DNA of 64,000 nt from Akkermansiaceae bacterium UBA1506. Lineage in GTDB: Bacteria > Verrucomicrobiota > Verrucomicrobiia > Verrucomicrobiales > DEV007. The notes beneath the pieces were generated by a model. The model saw only the letters and a program-made list of their open reading frames with translations. It was not told the origin of the DNA and did no database searches. Each line of letters starts with the position of its first letter. Position 1 is the first letter of the stretch. The position numbers were made by a program, and so were the translations under genes. Of the stretch, positions 20,001 through 27,124 are shown piece by piece. The DNA lies in contig DCQY01000126.1 of NCBI GenBank assembly GCA_002323995.1, forward strand, positions 1-64,000. The letters run 5' to 3'.

Positions 20001-20178
20001 TGGCGTGCTCGAAGGTGTCGACGCGGTATTCGGATTTCTGGTTCTTGGCGCCAGGGCCATGGCACTTGAAACACCTGTCTGAAAGGATCGGTCGAACATC
20101 CTTATTGAAGTCGACACGATCGCTGGCTGAGAGCGCCCCGATAAGCCCAAGGGAAAGGATTAGTATGGAGTAGCGCAT
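17095..20178 (-). CDS. Planctomycete cytochrome c / PSCyt2 / LamG / PSD1 protein
   Basis: A 1027-residue exported protein. Signal peptide 1-16, then a PSCyt1 heme-c domain with CFKCH near residue 36, a PSCyt2 (DUF1549) domain with a second CSRCH motif near 320, a LamG-like concanavalin-type domain (about 420-600, including FTISLWLKTPDEK) and a C-terminal PSD1 (DUF1553) domain (about 720-980). Such multi-domain proteins are hallmarks of Planctomycetes and Verrucomicrobia and are proposed to couple polysaccharide binding and redox chemistry in the periplasm. It is co-transcribed with the DUF1501 gene and divergent from a PAS-AraC regulator. The ATG at 20178 is preferred over the frame opening at 20313. 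Confidence 0.93.
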   Translation of the reverse strand: MRYSILILSLGLIGALSASDRVDFNKDVRPILSDRCFKCHGPGAKNQKSEYRVDTFEHATADLGDYFGIVPGNAEDSELYYRLITDDEIDLMPPPENKMALTEEEIDIIKRWINQGAEYREHWSFTAIPDSIEVPKTQPDWVRNPIDHFILNRLEQEQFAPSPETNREKWLRRITFDLTGLPPTLPELDAFLADTSPDAYEKVVERLFASASYGERMAGEWLDVARYSDTFGYQQDWDRRVWPWRDWVIEAFQGNMPYDQFIIEQLAGDLLPNPTRNQILATAFNRLHSQKNEGGSVPEEFRIEYVADRVHTFGTAFLGLSFECSRCHDHKYDPLTMLDYYEVAAYFDNIDEAGLYAYFPKVDATPPPTLWLPDEAQEAKLADLDAKIAASEARLTELAKIAAPAFEKWMKNSHGNVTEATPIASFDFESNEENKIPNLVEGADPATTSGNNQLVDGRNGKAIQLTGDDKVTLPVGNFSRNDSFTISLWLKTPDEKKRAVVFSRSKAWTDAASRGYELLIEDGELSLGIIHFYPGDAIRVRTTEKLPVGEWKHVAVSYDGSSRASGVTLYVDGQPADTRIIRDHLTRDITGGGSDTIVIGERMRDNGFTGGLVDDFQVFDKELDPGEVAQCFEHSEWQPGIDWFLANAHPPYQEETVKLKQLRDERIALIRTIPDIMVMKEMEEPKPTYLLGRGHYSNREKTVSAATPDFLPSQKVDAPQNRLDLARWTASGDNPLTARVTVNRYWQLMFGAGLVSTPEDFGSQGRSPTHPQLLDWLARDFIESGWNVQHLLRQMALSATYRQSSNVSSGELTTLDPENTLLYRFPAPRLSAEMIRDNALAASGLLNNEVGGAPVKPYDIAVSFKPTKISQGDDLYRRSLYTYWRQTSPAPMMTTLNASKRDVCRVSLEKTDSPLQGLVLLNSPQFVEAARTLAENLVNEYGNDNDAIINETYRRLTSRQPDQQEWPVLRHLIQEQEKHFATGSGAARELISVGASKAPENENPARLAAVTTLVSTVMNFDECITKR

Positions 20179-20454
20179 CGGGAAACTTCGAATCGAAACA
20201 TCAACTTTACAGTAAACACAAAAAGGTATGATCTTGCGGATATGATAGCAAGTATGAGATACGCGATTGCGGGCCACGTAACAGCGAAACGCGGACAGGA
20301 GAACAATAAACATAAAAAGAAATACCCTCGTGAGCCCAATAAAAATGGCTTTGTAGCTTTTTAGCAGTGGCTTTGGTGGGCTCGGGAGACGGTCAAAGAC
20401 CGCGGTCAGGAACGATTTGAATCTGTTACAGCTTTAATGTAATTTTAGTATGTA
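20179..20454. promoter_or_regulatory. Divergent control region of the PSCyt operon and AraC gene
   Basis: These 276 bp separate the start codons of the PSCyt/PSD1 gene and the AraC-type regulator, the usual arrangement for an autoregulated activator and its target. AT-rich sequence just upstream of 20455 could hold the regulator promoter. I could not define an operator or a firm -35/-10 pair. Confidence 0.45.
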
Positions 20455-21204
20455 ATGACGTTTTTGGCGAAGAGTTATGACGAGCGGTTTTTTTCGCGGC
20501 ATCCCGAGGCGAGACAGATCATGGAGCTTTTTGAGTTCCTGCCTTCCGTTTATTTCTATGTCAAAGATGCGGAGCACCGCTATGTCTGCGTGAACCGGCC
20601 TGTGCTTACCGAGATCTTCGGAATGAATCAAATGGAAGAGATTTTAGGGAAATCAGACCTTGAAATTCAGGCCCCAGCGATGGCGGAAGCCTACCATGCT
20701 GAAGATCGTCAGGTAATGAATGGTGGGAATGTGATCCCAAATCAGGTCTGGTTGGTGATGTTGGCTGGGGGAGGACCCCAGTGGTTTGTTTCGACGAAAA
20801 CTCCGCTCAAAGGAGATAAAGGTGATGTTATTGGATTGGCGGGTGTGATGTATCGCATCGATACACCGGATGAAGAAGTCGAGCGTTTCGGCGAGATTCA
20901 TCCGGTGATCAAATATCTCGAAGAGCATTATCGATCAGATATTTCTATGGAAGCAATGGCGCGTCTTTCAGGTCTTTCGACGACCCAGTTTAACAAACGC
21001 TTCCGTGATCTCTTGCGGGTTTCCCCAACTGAACTGCTGTTGCGTCTTCGAATCCAAGAAGCGCAGCGCCTGTTGGTTAGTACTTCTGACGGAGTGGCAT
21101 CGATCGCGGAGGCGACCGGATTTTGTGATCAGAGTCATTTTACGAAACGTTTCAAGCGAGTCACGGATATGACTCCACTTCGATACCGGAAGTGTTTCCG
21201 TTGA
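20455..21204 (+). CDS. PAS-domain AraC-family transcriptional regulator
   Basis: A 249-residue cytosolic regulator. Residues 20-140 form a PAS-type sensor domain (FEFLPSVYFYVKDAEHRYVCVN, then an ILGKSDLEI turn). Residues 155-249 form two helix-turn-helix motifs of the AraC family (MEAMARLSGLSTTQFNKRF and IAEATGFCDQSHFTKRFKR). It probably senses a small ligand or redox state and activates transcription. It is divergent from the PSCyt/DUF1501 operon, the most likely target. No Shine-Dalgarno sequence is visible before the ATG. Confidence 0.9.
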   Translation: MTFLAKSYDERFFSRHPEARQIMELFEFLPSVYFYVKDAEHRYVCVNRPVLTEIFGMNQMEEILGKSDLEIQAPAMAEAYHAEDRQVMNGGNVIPNQVWLVMLAGGGPQWFVSTKTPLKGDKGDVIGLAGVMYRIDTPDEEVERFGEIHPVIKYLEEHYRSDISMEAMARLSGLSTTQFNKRFRDLLRVSPTELLLRLRIQEAQRLLVSTSDGVASIAEATGFCDQSHFTKRFKRVTDMTPLRYRKCFR

Positions 21205-21248
21205 ATGCTGTTCGACACGGAAATGAATTAGGCGTAAGGGATGGGTGG

Positions 21249-21944
21249 ATGAGTCAGGCTATTGAAGCGTTCCCCGAGTCCCGCGAATTTCTTGCTGATA
21301 TGGTTGCAGGCATGTGTCTGGACATTGCAGCACTTTCGCGTCCGCTCAGGCGCTGTGATCTTACTTTGTGCGGAGGGAACTGTTGTCACGATGGTGTCTA
21401 TCTCTCATCAGAGGAAGCGCGAGTTATTCGCGATCTGGCTGGGGAGATGCGAGGTAAGCTTAAGGGGCTTGGAGCCAACCTACCAAAACAAGTCGTGGTC
21501 TACGGTAAGTGGCGAGACGCAGCTTCTGGGCCGAAGACAGCAACGAAGCCGGCTTCGATGCGAGACAAAGTGGGAGACTACCCAAAACACTTCCCGGAGA
21601 CCAACTGCGTTTTCCTCCTCGATGATGCAAGATGCGCTCTTCAGGTCATGGCGACAAAAGAAGAGAAGCATCCTTGGACTTATAAACCGCTGACCTGCTG
21701 GTTGCATCCCTTATCGATCACTTCAGGTCCGAATCACAAGCCGCTGTTGACTTTGTATTCTGATGAGACCGATCCTCAACGTTATCCGGATTACGATGGC
21801 TTCGTCTGTCGAACTCATTGCGGCCGCTTGCAGGAAGCCGGCGAACCAGCATGGCAGGTGCTGCGATGGGAGATAGAAACTCTCGGCGAAATCGGGGGGC
21901 GTGATCTTATTGCCGAAATCGAAGCGGAAACGACGCGCACTTAA
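21249..21944 (+). CDS. YkgJ-type cysteine-cluster protein (DUF3109-like)
   Basis: A 231-residue cytosolic protein with a cysteine-rich core. CDLTLCGGNCC near residue 36 and later single cysteines (NCVF, CALQ, TCWLHP, CRTHCG) probably bind a metal or Fe-S cluster, as proposed for the YkgJ/DUF3109 families. A GTG at 21192 would overlap the AraC gene, but the ATG at 21249 follows AAGGG at eight bases and is preferred. The gene ends back-to-back with the CNNM gene: the two stop codons abut within TTAATTAA. Function is unknown. Confidence 0.75.
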   Translation: MSQAIEAFPESREFLADMVAGMCLDIAALSRPLRRCDLTLCGGNCCHDGVYLSSEEARVIRDLAGEMRGKLKGLGANLPKQVVVYGKWRDAASGPKTATKPASMRDKVGDYPKHFPETNCVFLLDDARCALQVMATKEEKHPWTYKPLTCWLHPLSITSGPNHKPLLTLYSDETDPQRYPDYDGFVCRTHCGRLQEAGEPAWQVLRWEIETLGEIGGRDLIAEIEAETTRT

Positions 21945-23123
21945 TTAAGCGGAGGTATCGGCTTTCGCCTCGTTGGCTGCTTCTTTCCCTTCGCCGTTTG
22001 GCTCGGAGGGCTCCTCAACTTCAAGGCCCATTTTGGATGCTCGGTTTTTCCAAAGATTACGGGCGAACTCCTGCATGTCCTCTCGGGTGTCCGCCTCGTC
22101 GACGATCTCTAATCCAAGCAAGGTCTCGACCACATCTTCCATCGTGACGAGTCCGCTCATACCGCCGTATTCGTCGAATACAACAGCGACGTGATCTCGA
22201 TTGGCAACTAGTTGCTGGAAAGCATCTGTCATTTTTGTCATCTCAGGCATGGCTGCGATTTCCCGGCTGAGGTCTCGCAGTTCGAGATCAAATTTATCTT
22301 GGGCGGCAGCTAGCAGGATATCATGTTTGAGGACGAAACCTTTGATGTCGTCGCGGTTTTCGCTGTAGATCGGAATTCGGGAGAAAGGAGAACTCCGGTG
22401 ACGCTCCAGATAATGCTCCACGGTAGTATCCTCGGTCAGTGCGAAAACCACCACTCGGGGAGTCATCACTTCGCGAACAGTGATTTCGCTGAGGCGTAAG
22501 AGGTTGTCGAGAATTCGGGATTCGTCTTCTTTTAGTTTTCCCTGACGAGTACCCAATTCTGCCATCACTTTGAGTTCGTCGCGGCTGAAGGTGGCCTCAC
22601 CGTGTCCGCCTTTACTAAAAATTTCGATAAACCAAACCACGGGGGTCATCACCCTGGTCAACCAGTGTAGTGAAACAGCAACCCAGGGAGCCCAAGCTCG
22701 CCAGTGTCGTGCTCCAAGATTTTTGGGGATAATTTCGGACGCGATCAGAATCGCAAGGGTCATGAGTGCTCCTGCGAGAGCATCCCACTTACCTCCCCCT
22801 AGCGCTGAGACTTGGGCGGCCACTCCCATCGCTCCTACGGTGTGAGAAATAGTGTTTAGTGTCAGAATGGAAGTCAGCGGCCGACTAATCTGACTCTTGA
22901 GTCGTTCAAGCAGTAATCCTGACTTGGGACGCTTCTTCTTGTGGTTGGCTATGTAGGGATTGGTGACGCTCAGGATAACTGCCTCCCAGACAGAGCAGAA
23001 AAATGACACGCCGATGGCAAGGCAGAAATAGACGATCAGGAGGGTCCAGGAGCCGGTAATGTCAGGATCAAGGGTTGCCGGTGCGAGCGCCGCGACAGGA
23101 AAAAGAAACATGATTACTCCCAT
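21945..23123 (-). CDS. CNNM/CorC-type membrane protein (DUF21 + CBS pair)
   Basis: A 392-residue inner-membrane protein. A DUF21 (CNNM) domain with three or four hydrophobic segments (residues 20-185) is followed by a CBS pair (about 205-335) including VREVMTPRVVVFALTED and DHVAVVFDEYGGMSGLVTMED. The C-terminal CorC/HlyC transporter-associated domain is missing and replaced by an acidic tail. The family is linked to magnesium or cobalt transport. A second ATG at 23111 is possible. It lies 22 bp after the small exported protein gene and may share its transcript. Confidence 0.9.
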   Translation of the reverse strand: MGVIMFLFPVAALAPATLDPDITGSWTLLIVYFCLAIGVSFFCSVWEAVILSVTNPYIANHKKKRPKSGLLLERLKSQISRPLTSILTLNTISHTVGAMGVAAQVSALGGGKWDALAGALMTLAILIASEIIPKNLGARHWRAWAPWVAVSLHWLTRVMTPVVWFIEIFSKGGHGEATFSRDELKVMAELGTRQGKLKEDESRILDNLLRLSEITVREVMTPRVVVFALTEDTTVEHYLERHRSSPFSRIPIYSENRDDIKGFVLKHDILLAAAQDKFDLELRDLSREIAAMPEMTKMTDAFQQLVANRDHVAVVFDEYGGMSGLVTMEDVVETLLGLEIVDEADTREDMQEFARNLWKNRASKMGLEVEEPSEPNGEGKEAANEAKADTSA

Positions 23124-23145
23124 ATTGCTATGAATTGAGACAGCT

Positions 23146-23346
23146 TCAAGTCGAAACGAGTTCTGGATTCAGGGGCTCGAGAAGCTTGGCGATCTGCCTC
23201 GGTGTCACCTGTTGATCACAAGAAACGTTGAAAGCCACGAAGCGGCGCAGTGATGTCGTCGCTAGGCTGTCTTGCTCAGCAACTGCGGGCAGTGCTAATG
23301 CGGTCGCAAGTAAGGCGATGCTGAGAGTGACTTTGATAGCTTTCAA
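23146..23346 (-). CDS. Small exported protein of unknown function
   Basis: A 66-residue protein with a clear signal peptide (residues 1-23, ending ALPAVA) and a mature part of about 43 residues with a single cysteine. It starts with TTG; no in-frame ATG or GTG is available just upstream. It is placed between a sulfatase (48 bp upstream) and the CNNM gene (22 bp downstream) on the same strand, which supports it being a real gene. No family was recognised. Confidence 0.6.
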   Translation of the reverse strand: MKAIKVTLSIALLATALALPAVAEQDSLATTSLRRFVAFNVSCDQQVTPRQIAKLLEPLNPELVST

Positions 23347-23394
23347 TAGGCTTGAGAATGATATTTTAATCTGATCTGAGAGACTTGAAGGAGA

Positions 23395-25203
23395 CTATTT
23401 TTTCTTAACGTAGGCGAAGAAGGCGCCGGTTACTTCGCCCTGATTGCCAACAAATGTGGCATAGAGTTCGGCCGGACCGGCTTCGAGGGTAACATCGAAG
23501 GTTACATTAGATGCGCCGGAAGGAACATCCTTGGAGAGTCGAATGCTTTGAATCTCAATGTTAGCGGACTTTGCAGGAACAGCTTTACCGGGTGTTTCGC
23601 GGAAAGCGGGGCCACCGGGGACTGAATTTCCCGGAGAGATTGGGGCGGTGATGGGCGTGTTGGCAACGTTTCCTTCGTTGGGCCAACGGCGCAGCTCGAT
23701 TTCGTAGTCACCGGCTTCTTCTACGGTGAGATACCAGAATCCGAGGTTGCTAGGCTTAGTCACGCCGTCACGAATGTGCTTCTGGTTCCAGGGGCTGGAA
23801 CCGGTCGTGATCCAATCGTGACTGGTGAGTCGGCTCGGATTTTCAGCGGGATTACCAATGTGAATACGCGCCGGGTCCCCAAAGGACGGAGAGATGTCAG
23901 CCCACCACGCATCGTAAAAATTCTTGAGTCGCTCTGCTACTTCCGGGTGGTCTGCGATGACATTGTTCTGTTGCTTCGGATCATTCTTGATCGCATAGAG
24001 CTCGTGGGTTGGCCCCGCTTTTTTGCCTTCATTGGAAACGAGGCGCCACTCATTGGTCATTACTGCAGACTTTCTCCACTTGATGGGATCTTTGACGCGC
24101 TGGCTGTCAGTGACAAGGATGCGGTCTGGCCAGTTATGGGGTCGCTGGATACTCTCAATCAGCGGGCGGATTGAAACACCGTCGAATGTAACGTCGGCAG
24201 GTGCTTTGATACCGGCGAGATCGATGAGCGTTGGGACGACGTCAACGTGAGCGGTTATGGTCTCGACCTTATTTTCTTTATTGAATCCGCCTGCAGGCCA
24301 ATGCAGAAAGAATGGAACGCGGTGACCGCCGTCATACTCGCTACCTTTGGCTCCGCGCATTCCACCATCGTAGGTTCCGCGACCTCCAGCCGTGCCGTTG
24401 TCGGTGGTGAAAATGAAGATTGTGTCATCAGTTAGGCCTCTCTCGTCAAGCCATTCACGCAGAGCTCCTACGTTGTCATCGATATTGGCGACCATGCCGA
24501 AGAAGTTGGCTGGGGCAACGCCGAGGTGCGCGTAGGGAGCCGAGCTTTCCTCCGGGGCGTGGTTGGGGCTGTGCGGTGCGTTAGTGGAAATGTAGGCTAG
24601 GAACGGCTTGCCTTCGACTTCACTGGCTTCAATGAACTTCTTCGCGTAGTCGAAGTAAACGTCGGTGCAGTAGCCTTCGGTCTTGGTGGGCACCTTATTG
24701 TGGAAGTAGGTGTCGTCGAAGTAAGCGTTGTCCCAGTAATCAGGAGTCTGGCCGACGCCGCCACCACCGTGGCGAAGGACTTCGGTGAAGCCTCGATCCT
24801 CAGGTCTGAAAGGGTAGTTGTCACCGAGGTGCCACTTGCCAAACATGCCGGTGTTGTAACCGTTATCCTTGAAGATTTGAGCGATCGTTACCTCATTGAA
24901 ACGTAGCATAGAGCGTCCCATAATGGTGTGCCAGACGCCGGTTCGGTTGGTCCAGTGTCCCGTAAGCAGAGCGCCACGTGTAGGGGAGCAGGTCGGGGCG
25001 ACGTGGTAGTCCTCAAGACGAACTGACTCGCTTGCGAGCGAATCGAGATGCGGGGTTTTCACGACTGGATTGCCATGGCAGGACAGGTCGCCATATCCCT
25101 GGTCGTCAGTGATTACAATGACGATATTGGGGGCATCTGCGACTATCACTGGAAGGGCCAGAAAGGAAGTAACCGCAAGAGTGATGATGATTGAAAATTT
25201 CAT
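23395..25203 (-). CDS. Exported sulfatase with extra C-terminal domain
   Basis: A 602-residue sulfatase, about 120 residues longer than its neighbours. Signal peptide 1-23, IVIVITDDQGYGDLSCHG near 28, formylglycine motif CSPTR at 72-76, GKWHLGDN, and FTTDNGTAGG. Residues 470-602 form an additional beta-rich module (WYLTVEEAGDYEIELRRWP and later strands) that looks carbohydrate-binding or structural. It is exported and probably acts on a large sulfated polysaccharide. A sigma-70-like promoter lies 30-60 bp upstream. It is the first gene of a short minus-strand run. Confidence 0.93.
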   Translation of the reverse strand: MKFSIIITLAVTSFLALPVIVADAPNIVIVITDDQGYGDLSCHGNPVVKTPHLDSLASESVRLEDYHVAPTCSPTRGALLTGHWTNRTGVWHTIMGRSMLRFNEVTIAQIFKDNGYNTGMFGKWHLGDNYPFRPEDRGFTEVLRHGGGGVGQTPDYWDNAYFDDTYFHNKVPTKTEGYCTDVYFDYAKKFIEASEVEGKPFLAYISTNAPHSPNHAPEESSAPYAHLGVAPANFFGMVANIDDNVGALREWLDERGLTDDTIFIFTTDNGTAGGRGTYDGGMRGAKGSEYDGGHRVPFFLHWPAGGFNKENKVETITAHVDVVPTLIDLAGIKAPADVTFDGVSIRPLIESIQRPHNWPDRILVTDSQRVKDPIKWRKSAVMTNEWRLVSNEGKKAGPTHELYAIKNDPKQQNNVIADHPEVAERLKNFYDAWWADISPSFGDPARIHIGNPAENPSRLTSHDWITTGSSPWNQKHIRDGVTKPSNLGFWYLTVEEAGDYEIELRRWPNEGNVANTPITAPISPGNSVPGGPAFRETPGKAVPAKSANIEIQSIRLSKDVPSGASNVTFDVTLEAGPAELYATFVGNQGEVTGAFFAYVKKK

Positions 25204-25232
25204 TTGATGAGAGGGGAGATTTTAGTGGATCT

Positions 25233-25262
25233 ACTATACAGAACAAGGCTTAAACTATTCAA
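25233..25262 (-). promoter_or_regulatory. Sigma-70-like promoter for the 602-residue sulfatase
   Basis: On the minus strand, TTGAAT (25262-25257) and TATAGT (25238-25233) are separated by 18 bases and lie 30 bp upstream of the sulfatase ATG. This is a good housekeeping-type match by eye; no transcription data. Confidence 0.5.
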
Positions 25263-25339
25263 ATCGTTCTCCGGTAGCGGAGAAATAATTCTTAACTCCG
25301 TGTTGGAGTGTGGAGAGGGAGTTGGGAATTGTTTCCGTC

Positions 25340-25367
25340 TTGACCCTATTTATGCAATTCCTATAAA
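25340..25367 (+). promoter_or_regulatory. Sigma-70-like promoter for the prepilin-like gene
   Basis: TTGACC (25340-25345) and TATAAA (25362-25367) are separated by 16 bases and lie 57 bp upstream of the ATG at 25424. Both boxes are close to consensus. Confidence 0.6.
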
Positions 25368-25423
25368 CTGAAAACTCTTGGAAGCGCCGGGAAATGGCGT
25401 ATCACTTCCCAAGATAGCCATAT

Positions 25424-26284
25424 ATGAAGTTTTCCCTCTCCTCCGAACGAACTGCTCGATCAGGTTTCACTATGGTTGAAATACTGGTAGTAGTTGCCAT
25501 TCTCGGTATTCTCGTCGCCATCTTAGTTCCAAGTCTCGGCAGGGCGAAGCAGATCGCCGAGGCCATGGTAAATACCACCAACTTGAAAAATATTGCGACG
25601 GCCACACTAGCGTGGGCAGGGGATCACGGGAACAAGTTGCCTTCGCCTCAATATCCCGGCGGTGAAATTGTTCCCGGCACGATGGATCCTGACGACTATT
25701 TTCCAGACTACTGGAACCTAGGCGAGTCCGGGTTATGGATCGATGGGGTCGTTTTCGGACATATGTATCTGTCTGAACAAGCGCGTCGTGAGGACGATAA
25801 GGACGGCGATTACGGCGACGATGGTTATGCCTCTTCCGGTGGTTACGAGGTCGACGAATCTGGAACCCACCTTAGGGGAACCCTTTTTGAGAATACTCAG
25901 TCGGTCAAAGCTGATCCTGAAGAGCAGGACTGGCACAAGCACAGTTACGCAATGAACACGAATCTTCAATATGACCGTCGAAAAGAGGATTCACCCGAAC
26001 CTTGGTTGACGGAGAAAACCCTTTCTAACCTGCTCTTCATGCCTAATGCACTTCTCTACATCGAAAATAAGGAATCCAACCTGATCGATTTTGACGATCG
26101 CGAAGCGATTATTGAGACGATGGAAGAGCGCTGGGAAGGTAGCAAGGTCATTGCAGCGTTTCTTGATGGCCACGCCGAGCGACTAAAGGAGAACCAGATT
26201 CCGGAAGCTGACCCTAACACTGATCGGGAGTCGAGCCGTTTCTGGCGTGGTGTAGATATCAATCGTAGCGCCAGCTCTGAGTGA
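25424..26284 (+). CDS. Type II secretion/type IV pilin-like prepilin
   Basis: A 286-residue protein with a prepilin peptidase site: a basic leader then RSGFTMVEILVVVAILGILVAILVPSL (leader ends at G14, F15 would be the first mature residue, E19 the conserved Glu5). A hydrophobic helix follows, then a globular C-terminal domain ending in FLDGHAERLKENQ, as in the many pseudopilins of PVC bacteria. It could be a pseudopilin or a pilin-anchored surface protein. A good promoter lies 57 bp upstream. It stands alone, with no other pilus genes adjacent. Confidence 0.88.
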   Translation: MKFSLSSERTARSGFTMVEILVVVAILGILVAILVPSLGRAKQIAEAMVNTTNLKNIATATLAWAGDHGNKLPSPQYPGGEIVPGTMDPDDYFPDYWNLGESGLWIDGVVFGHMYLSEQARREDDKDGDYGDDGYASSGGYEVDESGTHLRGTLFENTQSVKADPEEQDWHKHSYAMNTNLQYDRRKEDSPEPWLTEKTLSNLLFMPNALLYIENKESNLIDFDDREAIIETMEERWEGSKVIAAFLDGHAERLKENQIPEADPNTDRESSRFWRGVDINRSASSE

Positions 26285-26468
26285 TCCTGAATTATTCAAA
26301 TTCTAACTCTTGAACGTTCTGGCTCTCGGGGCTGTTGTGAGCGCGGGGTCTTTTTGGATTCATTCTCAGAAGCGAAAGAGCTCCCACGGTGGGTTAACGC
26401 AGCGATGGTAACGCAAAAACTTTCAGCTGATAATTAACGTTGCTTAAAGCTCAATCGTCCTTAACTTT

Positions 26469-26494
26469 CTTTGCTGGAGTAAGCGTCAGCAAAG
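26469..26494 (+). promoter_or_regulatory. Hairpin in the leader of the 26498 gene
   Basis: CTTTGCTG (26469-26476) and CAGCAAAG (26487-26494) form a perfect 8-bp stem with a 10-base loop, three bases before the start codon. The only SD-like sequence, GGAG at 26476-26479, sits at the stem-loop edge. It may control translation. Confidence 0.45.
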
Positions 26495-26497
26495 CGA

Positions 26498-27124
26498 ATG
26501 AGACTTTTTATTATTGCCGTTCTGTTAGGATTTTACGCAAACAACCTTCGGGTAGCTGCTTCAGACGCCAACGGTTGTTCCGACGGGTTTGATGTATTGT
26601 CATTGCTTGGCGTTCCAGAAACGCCTGGGAGCCGGGAACCCCTTCTTGGTTTAGCAGGATTTTACGGTCAGCCACAGCCCCGACAGTGGCTGATTCTTAC
26701 GTCGATTAAGGAGAAGTCTGGTCTTCTTCGTGAATCGGTTGCTTCGGGAGGGAAAGTGGTGTCCGAGCGGCAGTTCCGGCGTCTATTGGGCCAAGAACTT
26801 CCCCACACCCCCATCGCCAGAAATTCTCTTAAAATTTCCTCCTTGGAGGCGTTTGAGGTCGGAAAAGCTGAGGCAAAACGGCGCCGGGTATCATTCGAAA
26901 GCGTTCATTTCCGGCTCCGTTGTGATGACCAACCCAGTGAGCCAATCTGGATCCTCAGTTTTATCGATCGCGCTCAGATTTCTGTTGGTTCCGTTTACCT
27001 TTCCGCGGTCTCTGGGAACGTTATTAAGACTGTCTGGCGAGATGCCGTAAACTACACCGTGTTATCGCAAAAAAAGTTTCCAGCAAACGCCGGCAGTGAT
27101 GCCTTTAAAGCTGCAGGTCGCTAG
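26498..27124 (+). CDS. Exported protein of unknown function
   Basis: A 208-residue protein with a signal peptide (residues 1-21). The C-terminal part (about 115-190) alternates helix and strands (EAFEVGKAEAKRRR, PIWILSFIDR, VGSVYLSAVSGNVIKTVW), reminiscent of PepSY-like domains, but the match is weak. A hairpin lies directly before the start codon. Its stop codon overlaps the stop of the convergent PhoX gene (CTAG). No partner gene points to a function. Confidence 0.7.
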   Translation: MRLFIIAVLLGFYANNLRVAASDANGCSDGFDVLSLLGVPETPGSREPLLGLAGFYGQPQPRQWLILTSIKEKSGLLRESVASGGKVVSERQFRRLLGQELPHTPIARNSLKISSLEAFEVGKAEAKRRRVSFESVHFRLRCDDQPSEPIWILSFIDRAQISVGSVYLSAVSGNVIKTVWRDAVNYTVLSQKKFPANAGSDAFKAAGR

